From: Haplosporangium gracile
Lineage: Eukaryota; Mortierellomycota; Mortierellomycetes; Mortierellales; Mortierellaceae
Reading direction: 5' to 3'
NCBI GenBank assembly: GCA_015499985.1
Contig: JAAAUF010001089.1
Location: 1 to 12,584, forward strand
DNA length: 12,584 nucleotides
The notes below the pieces were generated by a model that was not told where the DNA came from, searched no databases, and worked only from the letters and a program-made list of their open reading frames with translations. Below are positions 1 through 8,502 of this stretch, in pieces (position 1 is the stretch's first letter; each line of letters starts with the position of its first letter). The translations under genes and the position numbers were made by a program.

Positions 1-81
1 AAATGCGGTCTAGCCGATACAGTGAAATCCGAAATCAAAGCGAAACGAAGGGAGGGCAATGGAAAAGAGAACAGACGAAGA

Positions 82-109
82 AGAGAGAGAGAGAGAGCGA
101 GAGAGAGAG
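82..109. repeat. GA microsatellite
   Basis: Alternating GA dinucleotides with a single C interruption at position 99. It is a simple-sequence tract of the kind that also occurs at 10028-10042 and 11209-11244 in this window. Confidence 0.9.
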
Positions 110-202
110 CACGAGAGCACGGTGCATGAATGAATGAACGATTCAAAGGCAGAGAGACAATGAGGTACATTGTCGAGGGAGGTAGAAGGTCTGTCCGCAC
201 TT

Positions 203-220
203 GCAATTATATTTAATTGC
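203..220. repeat. Short AT-rich inverted repeat
   Basis: GCAATTA (203-209) and TAATTGC (214-220) are perfect inverted complements around a 4-nt TATT centre. It is a possible small protein-binding dyad or chance in AT-rich sequence. It lies just upstream of the hydrolase-like reading frame. Confidence 0.5.
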
Positions 221-248
221 GGGCATGAAAAACACACAACGGAAGGGT

Positions 249-353
249 AGGGCGTTAGACATAAGTGCTGCTGTTCGGTTGTTGAAGCAAGGTGGTGGAG
301 AGCGAACGGACTCTACATCAACCCCTGTCATTGTTTTGCATGGTTTGCTTGGC
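249..353 (+). pseudogene. Possible alpha/beta-hydrolase exon fragment (ABHD11-like N-terminus)
   Basis: The frame reads an Arg-Ala-Leu start, an Ala-Ala-Val-Arg-Leu-Leu segment, a Gly/Ser/Thr-rich linker, then PVIVLHGLLG at 324-353. Hydrophobic residues followed by HG and a small Gly loop are the usual first strand and oxyanion loop of alpha/beta hydrolases such as the mitochondrial ABHD11/Imo32 family. The Ser-x-x-Asn-Trp that normally follows is missing: the frame continues as PLALGERIQL and stops at 444-446. No splice pair or later exon carrying the nucleophile elbow (GxSxG) was found downstream. It could be a relic, an exon of an unrecognised spliced gene, or coincidence. Confidence 0.25.
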
Positions 354-1324
354 CCCTTGGCCCTTGGCGAACGGATTCAATTGACTGTGGCGTCGAGATT
401 GCATGGTATGACTTGGGACACATGTGTATTTTTGAGCGTGCATTAGTGCATGGGCGATGTTGGAGGTGGGCCGTGTGGAGGTGGAGGCGAAGAAAGAAGC
501 GAAGGAGGTCAAAAGAAAGGGACCCACCACAAACAAAAGTGGGAAATGCGGAAGGAAGAGGGGGCGATCGAAATTACTTTCCCAATGGAGAGGGTAGGAA
601 AAGGAGAGGAGCAGGGGAGTATGTAATGATGTTACATGTTGACATGCTGGCTGACATGGAAAGAAGGAGAAACTCCCCTGCCTGGCTTAACCCCTGATGC
701 CATCATCGATTCCAACCCCTGGTCCAAGAATACATCCTAGCGTGCATATCGTATTCTTTTTTCTCTCTTGCACTTCAATGCACGAGTCTACTTATGAAGT
801 GAGTAAAGACTATCGATCATTGACCGGAGAAAGAGAAGTAGCTATTTGAGTTTGAAAGAAGAAATGGTAGCTGCTTCTCTTTGGAAAATGAGAATGAAAA
901 AAGGAGGAGTTGAAGTTCGCTAGTATATTGCTCTCACATGGGCTAGCTGGCATTTTGTCGTGCTCACTCCATTTCTTGGGTGGCACCAAGATGAGAGCGG
1001 GTACGACTGCAATTTTTTATATTTCTTCTTGGCATGCCTCTCCGTCTGCTGGCCCATGGGTTTTTGTTTTGGAATAGGAAGGAGTCGACTTTAATCTTGG
1101 TAGTGGAGACAATCGATGATCGAGGGTCAATATGTATCTGGATGATTGGATGGTATGAATGCCATTGATAACCACCTAACAAACAAAGAAGCATTTGTAA
1201 AGTGGATGAAGGTAAGGCAGATGGGAAAGAGAAAGCTGGCTATTGTATCTGGTTCCTTTTTTTTTTGATTTGTTCCTTTATCTGTATTTGCAATGGTGCC
1301 ATGAAAATTCGAAGAAGGTGTGTA

Positions 1325-2028
1325 ATATTTTTCTTTTTTCTCCCCTCCTTCCTCCCTCCTTTTTTTTTCTTCCCTTCTCTCTTCTTCTTTCTTCTTCTTT
1401 TCCTCTTCTTCTCCATCAACCCACCTACTCCTCTCCTTCTCTTCACTCCCCCTTCACCTACTCATCGATAGCCAAGTAGAACAAACTCATTCATACACAC
1501 ACTCTTCTCATTCACTGTAACAATCCACAACCAACGCATACCCATCTTCCACCCTACTCTTGTTTATTTTACTTTATTCCCTCGCAGTCCGCACTCGCTC
1601 GCCTTCTTGTCCTCCACAGCCCCACTTTACCTTGCCTCAATAGACAGCTTCTTTCCTCCCTACTGCTTCTCTTCTCCTGTTCTTCTCGCTCTTCTCTTCT
1701 CTTCTCTTGTCTTTACTTCTTTCTTCTCTTCAACTCAACTCAACTCACTCTTCCTCTCGCTCTTCCTCCTTGCCTCCACCTCTACCTCGCACACGCTCTC
1801 TCTTACCCTCACTTTCTTCCACGAACACACATTCAACCCCACTCTCTTACCCTCCTCCCGCTTCCTTCCTTAACCTCCGACTCGTTTCTTATACACTCTA
1901 TCCTTTGCTCACAAACAGCCCCTTCTTCTACTTCTCAAACCCCTACAGTATAGACGGACCAACTCTCCTCCTTCTTCCCTTCCTTACACACGCTCCTTTC
2001 CTTCTTTCGTCCTCACTTTCACACAAAC
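1325..2028 (+). promoter_or_regulatory. CT-rich promoter/5' leader of the Rab gene
   Basis: About 700 bases are strongly pyrimidine-biased on the plus strand (runs of TTCTTC, CCTCC, CTCTTCT), ending immediately before the Rab ATG. A CAACT repeat lies at 1731-1750. Long CT tracts upstream of the start codon are common in fungal promoters and 5' UTRs. No clear TATA box was found at a useful distance, and the transcription start cannot be placed. Open frames through this stretch are Leu/Ser/Phe/Pro-rich products of the skew, not genes. Confidence 0.55.
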
Positions 2029-4649
2029 ATGTACTCCTCGCTGTTGGAGGCCAAGGTCGTTATCCTCGGTAGCCAAGGTAAACCCAACAACAACTTCTAA
2101 CCGAGATACAAACAAATACACAAACACATACTACTCCTCTTTCTTTCTTTCGTTTCTTTCCAAGTGGACTCTACAGGACCCATACGAGAGGATTGCAGAA
2201 GAGGAAAAGGAAGAGAGACCGGTCGAGGGAGGGGAGCGTCAGCGCACCCATATACATCATGGGACATATATGCAACCATTCAACCCGGAGACAAAGAGAA
2301 ATCCTCGAACAATAATGGGCGCCCAGGAACACAGCCAAAAAAGAAAACGTGACAAAGTGTTCAAAACTCGGGACTGGGAACTTGGGGAACTGACTGGGTA
2401 GGGGTACTTAAAAGGACTAAGGCGGGAAGAGAAAAAACGAAAAACACTGTGACAAAAGGGGGACCTTGTGAGACTCGAAGAACTAGTCTAAGGAAAGGAA
2501 GACAAGAAAGAAAAAAAGAGGAAAAAGGACGCTATATTTCGACATGGGAAACTATTTTTTATATCACACCCGCTGACGTTGACGTCTTTGCTTTCTGGAT
2601 TGTCTGCAACTTGGATTGGATTGTTGCACTTTTTGAAGGACCATGATAATCTACAATGGAAAGCAACAAAAGAAAAAGAAAAAGAAAAGAAAAAGTGAGA
2701 ACAAGGAGGAAAAGAGCGTGAAGAAAGATGAACTAGGGATCCTCCGACCAGACTCTTACTTGTTGCTGTGGCCAAGAAGAAGACAGGTGGAGGGGAGGAT
2801 TTTCAGCCTCGACGAATGTTCTCGTTTGTTGTCAGCGATGATTTACTTCTGGTGGTCTATCGTCATCCCCCTTCCACTTTTTGTTCTCAACTCTCTCGAT
2901 TTTTGAACTTTGGCGCGAGAACCAGCTGCGGTCATTTTTTTTATTTATTTAATTTGGGTGTGTTCGTGTGGAGGAAAGAGGAACAGGATCTGGCCAGGAT
3001 CTTTGGAAGCAAAGACAGAAAGTGGCGAGCAGGAGCGGCAGGTCGACACTAACAAAGGGAAATGAAGAAAAAAAAGTCACCTGTGACCCATTGCACTCTG
3101 TGTCCTTTGGGCAAGGCTAGTCCAGTTTGTCCTAGACGATCAAAACACTTATCCACTCTCACCCTCGCACAACCACAACAACAATAACAACAAAAACTGT
3201 GAGCCTGACTTGCCCACCGCAGGAGGAACACGGACCAACTAGCCCACCAGCCCTCACCCACAAGTTGGGAGACAACTGCTGCGACTCGCTCACACGGACA
3301 ACCGACCAGGCCAAGCAACAAAGGAAAAAGAAGCGAGGAGAAAGAGGCGGGACCGCGTTTGTTGTCCTCAATGGGCTACTGCTGCTTAGCCAGTTCGTTT
3401 GCAAGGAGAAGGAGCAATATTGACTTATTGCCACCATGACGTCTTTGTTTCTCTTCATTGTTTATCAGAAACGGCTCTCGCTTGAGCAACATCACAGTTT
3501 ACTCCTTCACAGACTGTGTCAGTCACTGAAAGCGGTAGCACAGCGATTGTTTTGGACTCGTGTACTCACCTTAGTAAACTGTGTTTGTGAATATCTCTTT
3601 TGACAATAACATAGGCGTCGGAAAGACCTCACTCGTCGTCCGATATGTCCAAAAGACATTCTCTGCCAACTGCACGTCCACTATCGGTGCTTCCTTCATG
3701 ACCAAGAAATTGTACATTTGGCCACGCTGTTTTGTGTTAAATAGCGATTTGCTCCGCACACCTGCCACCCGACGACTCTCCATGCGATTCTTCATCTCTT
3801 TAACAGATCTTTTCCCTCCTTCGTTTTCATGCCTGATAGAGTTGTTGACAATTGTAAAGTACGACTTCAGATCTGGGACACAGCAGGTCAGGAACGGTTC
3901 AGGTCCATGGCACCTATGTATTATCGCGGAGTAAGTCGACGTTGTCATGTATGCCTTGCAGCGCAATGGATGATTGAAAGAAAATTAAAAGTATCTGACT
4001 CTCTTTTTCTTTGGTTTAATAGGCCAATGCTGCCATTTTGGTATACGACATTACATCAGAGGAATCGTTCCGGGATATGAGCTCCTGGGTGGAGGAGCTA
4101 CGCAAGAATATGACTGAGGATTTGAGTAAGTCTGCGACGCCGGGGCATGAAAGTGATACTGCGTATTGCATGTCGGGATTACTCTCAAGAATGAAAAGCA
4201 ATGGAGCAACTGACACTCAATTCTCACCATGTTTCCTGTAGTTATTCATGTGGTTGGAAATAAGCTGGACTTGGCTTCTTCGAAGAGGGCCATTCCTGTG
4301 TCGCGCACGGAGGAATACGTAGCAAGGACCCTCGGTACAGAGTTTACAGTTCACGAAGTATCCGCCAAAGACGACAATGGTACATATCTTTGCTTTCGTT
4401 TATCATAGTATCGACAAATCATGAAACTTGAATTGTTTGCTAACATCACTTTGTTTTGTAACATGTGATCAATTAGGCATTGAGGAGTTATTTTTGCAGA
4501 TTACGAGGAAGCTGGTGGAGAGGAAGCAGGAGATTGAGCGGATCAAGAGGATCAACGCGGAGAATGCGATTACATTGCAGCAGTTGGAGGACGAGCGACT
4601 CCAGCAGGCACAGACGACAAACAACAGTAGCGTCTGCTGTGGAATATAA
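2029..4649 (+). CDS. Rab-family small GTPase (Rab5/21/22-like, endosomal type), six exons
   Basis: Exons are 2029-2077, 3615-3711, 3840-3930, 4023-4125, 4242-4379 and 4477-4649; all introns are GT-AG and the joined frame gives 216 aa. Seen: P-loop GSQGVGKT (14-21), switch I threonine in the STIGASF stretch (38-44), WDTAGQERF (61-69) with the catalytic-type Gln66, NKLD (120-123), SAK (154-156) and a C-terminal CCGI. CCGI is a CCXX-type end expected to be doubly geranylgeranylated for membrane attachment. The IGASFMTKKL effector region and the GIEELF stretch resemble Rab21/Rab22, so a role in early endosome or vacuolar traffic is inferred; the exact subfamily is uncertain. The ATG has A at -3. 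Residues 172-203 form a charged, possibly coiled-coil tail in place of the usual flexible linker. Length is normal for Rabs and all G motifs are intact. Confidence 0.95.
2078..3614 (+). other. Unusually long first intron of the Rab gene (1537 nt)
   Basis: The donor is GTAAAC at 2078 and the acceptor is ACATAG ending at 3614. It is phase 1 and splits the codon of Gly17 inside the P-loop. The other four introns of this gene are 92, 128, 116 and 97 nt, so this one is over ten times longer. It contains a purine-rich part (about 2400-2720), T-rich stretches, a small GTCAC/GTGAC dyad (3076-3087) and a 55-codon frame at 3436-3603 with a strong start context. No transposase, reverse transcriptase or structured RNA gene was recognised in it. 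Both flanking exons fit the Rab sequence exactly, so the splice itself is well supported. Confidence 0.85.
3436..3603 (+). other. 55-codon ORF with strong Kozak context inside Rab intron 1
   Basis: The ATG at 3436 sits in GCCACCATGA, a near-ideal eukaryotic start context. The frame runs to TGA at 3601-3603, eleven bases before the exon 2 acceptor. The product begins MTSLFLFIVYQ and is Leu/His-rich, with no recognised family. It is not in frame with Rab exon 2. It might mark an alternative promoter transcript with an upstream ORF, but chance is the default explanation. Confidence 0.15.
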
Positions 4650-5213
4650 GCAGGAGCGCACAATTACTACCCAATCATCGACCATTGACCATTATCATAC
4701 CAACTCACAAACATCATTTTGTCATCATCGCCCATCATATCCATCCACCACGACTTTTGTACCCGTCTGAGCGCCGTGGGAACAACTCGCCTTGACCATC
4801 TTTTGCTAGCCTTTTTTCCTCTCTCTCACTTCCTTCTTCCTCTTCTTCCTTCTTCCTCTTTCACTCACTGTCATCTCTGCTTCTTTTTTTCTTTCAGCTG
4901 AAATACAAAAACCATATACCACTGTACGAAAATGTCATTTTATTGAGCTGTGTCCCTGTGTGCAGAGTTGTCAGCATGCATTTTTTAAAGGGTAACAATG
5001 CGCAGGTCACATGTCCATTTGTTTTTTGCTGACAATAAGTTTCCCACGGGGGCGTGATTTTTCCTTCTCATTTCCTGTCCGCTCTGTTCCTTTCCTTCCC
5101 CACCTTTTCCCTTTCTTATTCTTCTCTTTTTCCCTTCTTTTCTGCCTTGCACACTTCTCCCCTTCTCCCACTTCTCCCACTTCTCCCACTTCTCTTCAGG
5201 ATCTACTTCAACC
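4650..5213 (+). promoter_or_regulatory. Rab 3' region and HMG-CoA lyase promoter
   Basis: The intergenic stretch between two same-strand genes holds the Rab 3' UTR (T/C-rich at 4800-4900, no canonical AATAAA seen) and then the lyase upstream region. The part at 5060-5199 is CT-rich, and no TATA box was identified. CTCTTCAG at 5192-5199 looks like a 3' splice site only 15 nt before the ATG, so a 5' UTR intron is possible but no donor was assigned. Open frames here on either strand are products of the pyrimidine skew. Confidence 0.5.
5152..5195. repeat. 9-bp tandem repeat in the lyase leader
   Basis: About four to five copies of a CACTTCTCC-type unit, slightly diverged at the left end, lie within 60 bp of the lyase start codon. 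It is probably a slippage product of the CT-rich leader. Confidence 0.8.
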
Positions 5214-6890
5214 ATGAACGTCCGCCCCACCGCTAGATTCGCCATCAACCTCACCCGCAGTGCCTTCTCCCAATCTATCAAGCGCACCCTCAACGTAAAG
5301 CACTTAATTTCCGGAATCACAGCCTGACTGTACAACACTCATGAGATGACAAATACGAAAAACTAATTCGACACTCGCACTCTCTTACTCGCTCATTCCC
5401 CCTTCACTCTACTCCCCTATCCGTTATTGCTACAATAGACGACGCCTGCACCAGTGGCAGCATCAGTGTCCAAGTTTGTCAAGATTGTGGAGGTCGGACC
5501 TAGGGATGGACTACAGAATGAGAAGCAGGTGATTCCTGCCGAGACAAAGATCGAGTTCATCAACCGGCTTTCAGACACCGGTCTCTCCGTCGTCGAGGCC
5601 ACCTCCTTTGTCTCCCCCAAGTGGGTCCCCCAGGTACCTTTTGTAGTTTTTGTCTTTTTGTTGCCCATGTGTGCCTTCACTGTAGTCTACCGGATGATAT
5701 GCTTTGTGTTTGTATGCACTGCGGAGACAGGATATCCCACCAGTCCGAAACGGTGAACCAACTAACCTAATGCAATACATATTAAACATGTGTAGATGGG
5801 AGACGCCACCAAGGTGATCACATCGATCAAGAAGAAGGATAATGTTAACTACCCTTGCTTGACGCCCAACACCCAGGGTCTGGATGCTGCGATCAAGGCA
5901 GGCGTCAAGGAGGTCGCTGTCTTTTTGGCTGCTTCGGATTCCTTCAGCAAGAAGAACATCAACTGCACAGTCGAGGAGAGCTTTGAGCGTGTTCGTCCCT
6001 TGATCACCAAGGCCCAGGAGCATGGCATCTTGGTGCGCGGGTACGTCTTTTTTTTTTTTTCCCTTTTTCATCAACATTTCTTGCGTGCTGCTTGTTTATA
6101 AATGTTTGTTTACTTATTTGTTTGTTTGTTTGTTTGTTGTTCGCGGTGTCACTTTATCATATTTTGGATGCCATTGCACACCTCTCTTTTCACATCGAGA
6201 ATCTAACAAGTGTCCTTCTTCTCCCTCATATTCATTAGATATGTCTCTTGTGTGGTTGGATGCCCTTATGAAGGTCCCATTGCACCCAGAAAGGTCGCCG
6301 AGGTGTCAAAGAAGCTGTACGATATGGGATGCTACGAAATTTCGTTGGGTGATACCATCGGCGTCGGTACCCCCGGCACCGTCCGTGAGTTGTTGCAGAC
6401 TGTCTCACAGGTCGTCCCCATGAAGGTCCTTGCCGTCCACTGTCACGATACCTATGGCCAAGCCCTCGCCAACATCCACTGCGCCCTCGAGGTATACTTT
6501 ATGGACTAGTTGCGCGTATCTTGTGCACTGTTGTTTTTTTTGTTTTTTCTGCGTGTATAGTTAATATTCACTCACATTTCGTCTCTTCACTCTAACAAAT
6601 AGATGGGAGTGCGTGTGGTGGATAGTTCGATGGCAGGATTGGGAGGGTGTCCCTATGCCCCCGGTGCATCTGGAAACGTTGCGACAGAGGATGTCGTGTA
6701 CATGTTGCACGGTATGCAATACAGTACAGGAGTCGATCTTGGAAAGGCCATCGAGACTGGAAACTGGATATCGGAGAGGTTAGGCAAGGCTAACGGATCT
6801 AAGGCTGCTAGAGCCTTGACATTGAAGGCCGTTTCTGCTGCTGCTCCTTGCCCTCCTACGTCCGAGTCTCCTGTTAAGAGCAAGCTTTAA
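5214..6890 (+). CDS. HMGCL: 3-hydroxy-3-methylglutaryl-CoA lyase, five exons
   Basis: The enzyme cleaves HMG-CoA to acetyl-CoA and acetoacetate, the last step of leucine breakdown. Exons are 5214-5294, 5439-5633, 5796-6040, 6239-6491 and 6603-6890; all introns are GT-AG and the joined frame gives 353 aa. Seen: GPRDGLQNE (47-55) with Arg49 and metal-ligand Asp50; [10 protein letters not shown] (83-92); [12 protein letters not shown] (241-252) with metal ligands His241 and His243; the family signature AGLGGCPY (269-276) with catalytic Cys274; and Asn283. Each key residue is offset by exactly eight from human HMGCL (Arg41, Asp42, His233, His235, Cys266, Asn275). The first 27-40 residues are Arg/Ser/Thr-rich without acidic residues, fitting a mitochondrial presequence. 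The C-terminus is SKL, a canonical PTS1, so dual mitochondrial and peroxisomal targeting is inferred. The ATG has A at -3. It is about 28 residues longer than the human enzyme, mostly at the ends. Confidence 0.97.
6117..6138. repeat. TTTG tetranucleotide repeat in lyase intron 3
   Basis: About five copies of TTTG lie inside the 198-nt intron 6041-6238. It is a simple microsatellite that may vary in length between strains. Confidence 0.85.
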
Positions 6891-6942
6891 ATATGTTTTA
6901 GGGCATTTGTTATCTTTACGTTTCCTCCACTCTTTGTACTGT

Positions 6943-6948
6943 AATAAA
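6943..6948 (+). terminator. Polyadenylation signal of the HMG-CoA lyase gene
   Basis: A canonical AATAAA lies 53 nt after the stop codon, followed by A/T-rich DNA. This fits a short 3' UTR. The whole interval between this gene and the convergent methyltransferase gene is only 278 bp, so the two 3' UTRs may overlap. Confidence 0.6.
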
Positions 6949-7168
6949 AAATACACCATAGACAATACATATCATATTTCGCAAGCATTGGAGACATAAT
7001 GAGATTGATTCTTTTTTTTTTTTGGGTTTTGTTTGGTATGTATTTTTTTCTTGGTTTTGTAGATGGTAACTCTCTAGACTGGACTAACTAGCTATTATCG
7101 CAAAGTCAAAGGACTGCATACAAGTCTGACGGTCTCCGACTTGAATCAAAGGTAAAGGCGCTTCCTTC

Positions 7169-8247
7169 CTAAGGACGACGGCCCTTGGCAATGAGGACAT
7201 CGGTCCAGACCTGAGTGCCACGGATATCGCGGGCGTAGCCAAACGAGCGGACGCAGGAAACGTCAACAAGTCCAGCCTTGGTAAAGATTTCGGCCATGTT
7301 TTCAGTGTTGAAACCGCCCTTGTGGGCGACGAACTCCAGGGGCTTGCCTTCCTCGTCCTTGTAGATATCGTCGACCTTCACCATACCCTCGTGTTCGTGC
7401 TTCTTGTCTCCGTGAGCGTGTCCGTGGTCGTGTCCGTGAGCGTGTCCGTGATCATGTCCGTGATCATGTCCATGATGCTCGCGTCCATGGTCAACACCCC
7501 CATGAACGTGATGCCCTTCAAAGTCCAAAACAATCACCCACCCACCTTTCTTCACAATCTTCTGGCCTAACGTATCGATAATCCCTTGGGCATCCTCAAT
7601 ATGATGCAACACATAGTTCGAGAAAACCATGTCGAATCCACCGTTTTCACCGGCGAGGTATTTAGTGTATTCGGGTTCTGGAAGAGGGGAGGCATCGGTG
7701 ACAAGATGGTTGACGGTATGGATCTTGTTGGCGGCTTTGAGCGAGGCGAGTTCGGGGAGAGTGTCGAGTTTCTTGTTCAAGTGTTCCAGCATGCCGGAAG
7801 AGGCGTCTACGCCGACGAGGTGGGCGACTTTGTCGGCGATCAAGAATGCAGCCAGGCCTATTTGATATGTTATGAGGGAGAGAGAGGAGAGAGGGAGATG
7901 ATTAGTATGCGATTGTCAGATCAACTGTCGGAAAGTGGGTGAGTGCGTGAGTGCGTGGGCTCTCAAGATGGGGGAAGTGAAAAGAATCTTGGTTGTTTTT
8001 TCAAATATACTGCGGAATTTGCTTGTTCGTTTTCAAAAAAAAAAAAGAGTCGTTGCTAATTACCAGTGCCGCATCCAAAGTCGAGGACGGTAGAGTTACG
8101 GACGTGCTCCTCAGAGGTAGAAGCCGTAAACTCGTTAAGGATAGTCTCGGAGGCCTTGGCGGTCATCTCCTTGGCCATGGGGATGTTGTCATACTCGTGG
8201 GCCTTGTTGTTGAAGTGCTCGTTGTTCTTGTCCTGGATCGACGACAT
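7169..8247 (-). CDS. Class I SAM-dependent methyltransferase with histidine-rich insert
   Basis: Exons on the minus strand are 8247-8064 and 7857-7169, joined across one GT-AG intron (8063-7858, 206 nt); the frame gives 290 aa. Seen: motif I VLDFGCGTG (54-62), where SAM binds, split by the intron at Gly62; the acidic post-I turn VGVDAS (76-81, Asp79); motif IV FDMVFSNYVLHH (136-147); and strand GGWVIVLDFE (166-175). The C-terminal part contains GGF (242-244) and KAGLVDV (255-261), as in Methyltransf_11/25 (UbiE-like) proteins. Residues 177-217 are an insert with 18 His in 41 residues, mostly HGHD/HGHA repeats, after the fifth strand. The substrate is not recognisable; small molecule or metalloid is as likely as quinone or protein. 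The start at 8247 has A at -3 and lies about 145 nt after a TATA box, favouring it over the in-frame ATG at 8484. No targeting signal is seen on the short form. Confidence 0.92.
7391..7513 (-). repeat. Coding tandem repeat for the His-rich loop
   Basis: 6- and 12-bp units coding HG(H/A/D) run through the middle of this stretch; on the plus strand they appear as GTGTCC/GTGATC/GTGAGC alternations. They remain in frame within the methyltransferase and encode residues 177-217. Such repeats expand and contract by whole units, so length variation between strains is expected. Confidence 0.85.
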
Positions 8248-8484
8248 TCTTGATACTTGTTGTTGTAGTTGTTGTTTTTGGGTATGGAAGGTGGTTGGGT
8301 TGTTTGTGTGTCTGGAAGGTGTGAGTGTGGGAAGGTTGGTTGGGATGATGAGAGAAAAGAAAGAGGGGAGTGTGGGAACGGAGGGGCCCCTTTTTATAGC
8401 TGAGAAGAGGACGAGGGAGGAGAGGAGGGAAAGAATAAAGAAGATTAGGAAGGTGTGACGGGATATGGTTTTGCCCCAGTTCAT
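8248..8484 (-). other. In-frame N-terminal extension of the methyltransferase (alternative start at 8484)
   Basis: The frame stays open upstream of 8247. An ATG at 8484 would add 79 residues, beginning MNWGKTISRHTFLIFFILSL and continuing as a hydrophobic segment of about 20 residues followed by IKRG, which looks like a signal anchor. Against it, the apparent TATA box lies inside this extension, and the residues after the hydrophobic run (Pro/Thr/Ser/Gln-rich) look like translated 5' UTR. It is kept as an alternative. Confidence 0.2.
8382..8398 (-). promoter_or_regulatory. TATA box with adjoining STRE-type palindrome, methyltransferase promoter
   Basis: On the minus strand TATAAAAA spans 8398-8391, about 145 nt upstream of the ATG at 8247. 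It is followed directly by the perfect palindrome AGGGGCCCCT (8391-8382), which contains AGGGG in both orientations. AGGGG/CCCCT is the stress-response element core known from yeast Msn2/4 targets; use by this fungus is inference. Transcription would start near 8360, inside the upstream open frame. Confidence 0.55.
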
Positions 8485-8502
8485 TGTTGTTAAGGTGAGA
8501 GA

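Larger units (their letters stand above)
1..1324. other. Left flank without a confident gene
   Basis: No reading frame here has convincing protein character apart from the short hydrolase-like stretch at 249-353, listed separately. The stretch holds a GA microsatellite (82-109), a small AT-rich dyad (203-220) and mixed-composition DNA. Open frames on both strands are short and give Arg/Lys- or Ser-rich translations typical of purine- or pyrimidine-biased noncoding DNA. No tRNA-like A/B boxes or rRNA segments were noticed by eye. Confidence 0.5.

Noticed and set aside
1202..1479. Overlapping frames on both strands in CT-rich DNA
   Set aside because: The products are nearly pure Phe/Leu/Ser/Pro or Lys/Arg, as expected from pyrimidine skew.
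2834..2845. GCGATGATTTAC as a box C of an intronic C/D snoRNA
   Set aside because: It departs from RUGAUGA and no matching D box with a terminal stem was found within intron 1.
3712..3839. Alternative acceptor TTTAACAG at 3806 for Rab intron 2
   Set aside because: It breaks the frame. Only the acceptor ending at 3839 gives the continuous Leu-Val-Val-Asp junction expected of a Rab.
5571..6077. 168-codon minus-strand frame across lyase exons 2 and 3
   Set aside because: It is antisense to well-supported lyase exons and their intron, and its translation shows no family character.
7012..7023. T12 run as a transcription terminator
   Set aside because: Poly-T runs are common throughout this window, and no Pol III gene lies next to this one.
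7322..7570. Plus-strand frame with Val-Ser repeats
   Set aside because: It is the complement of the His-rich repeat of the methyltransferase; the repetitive translation comes from those codons.
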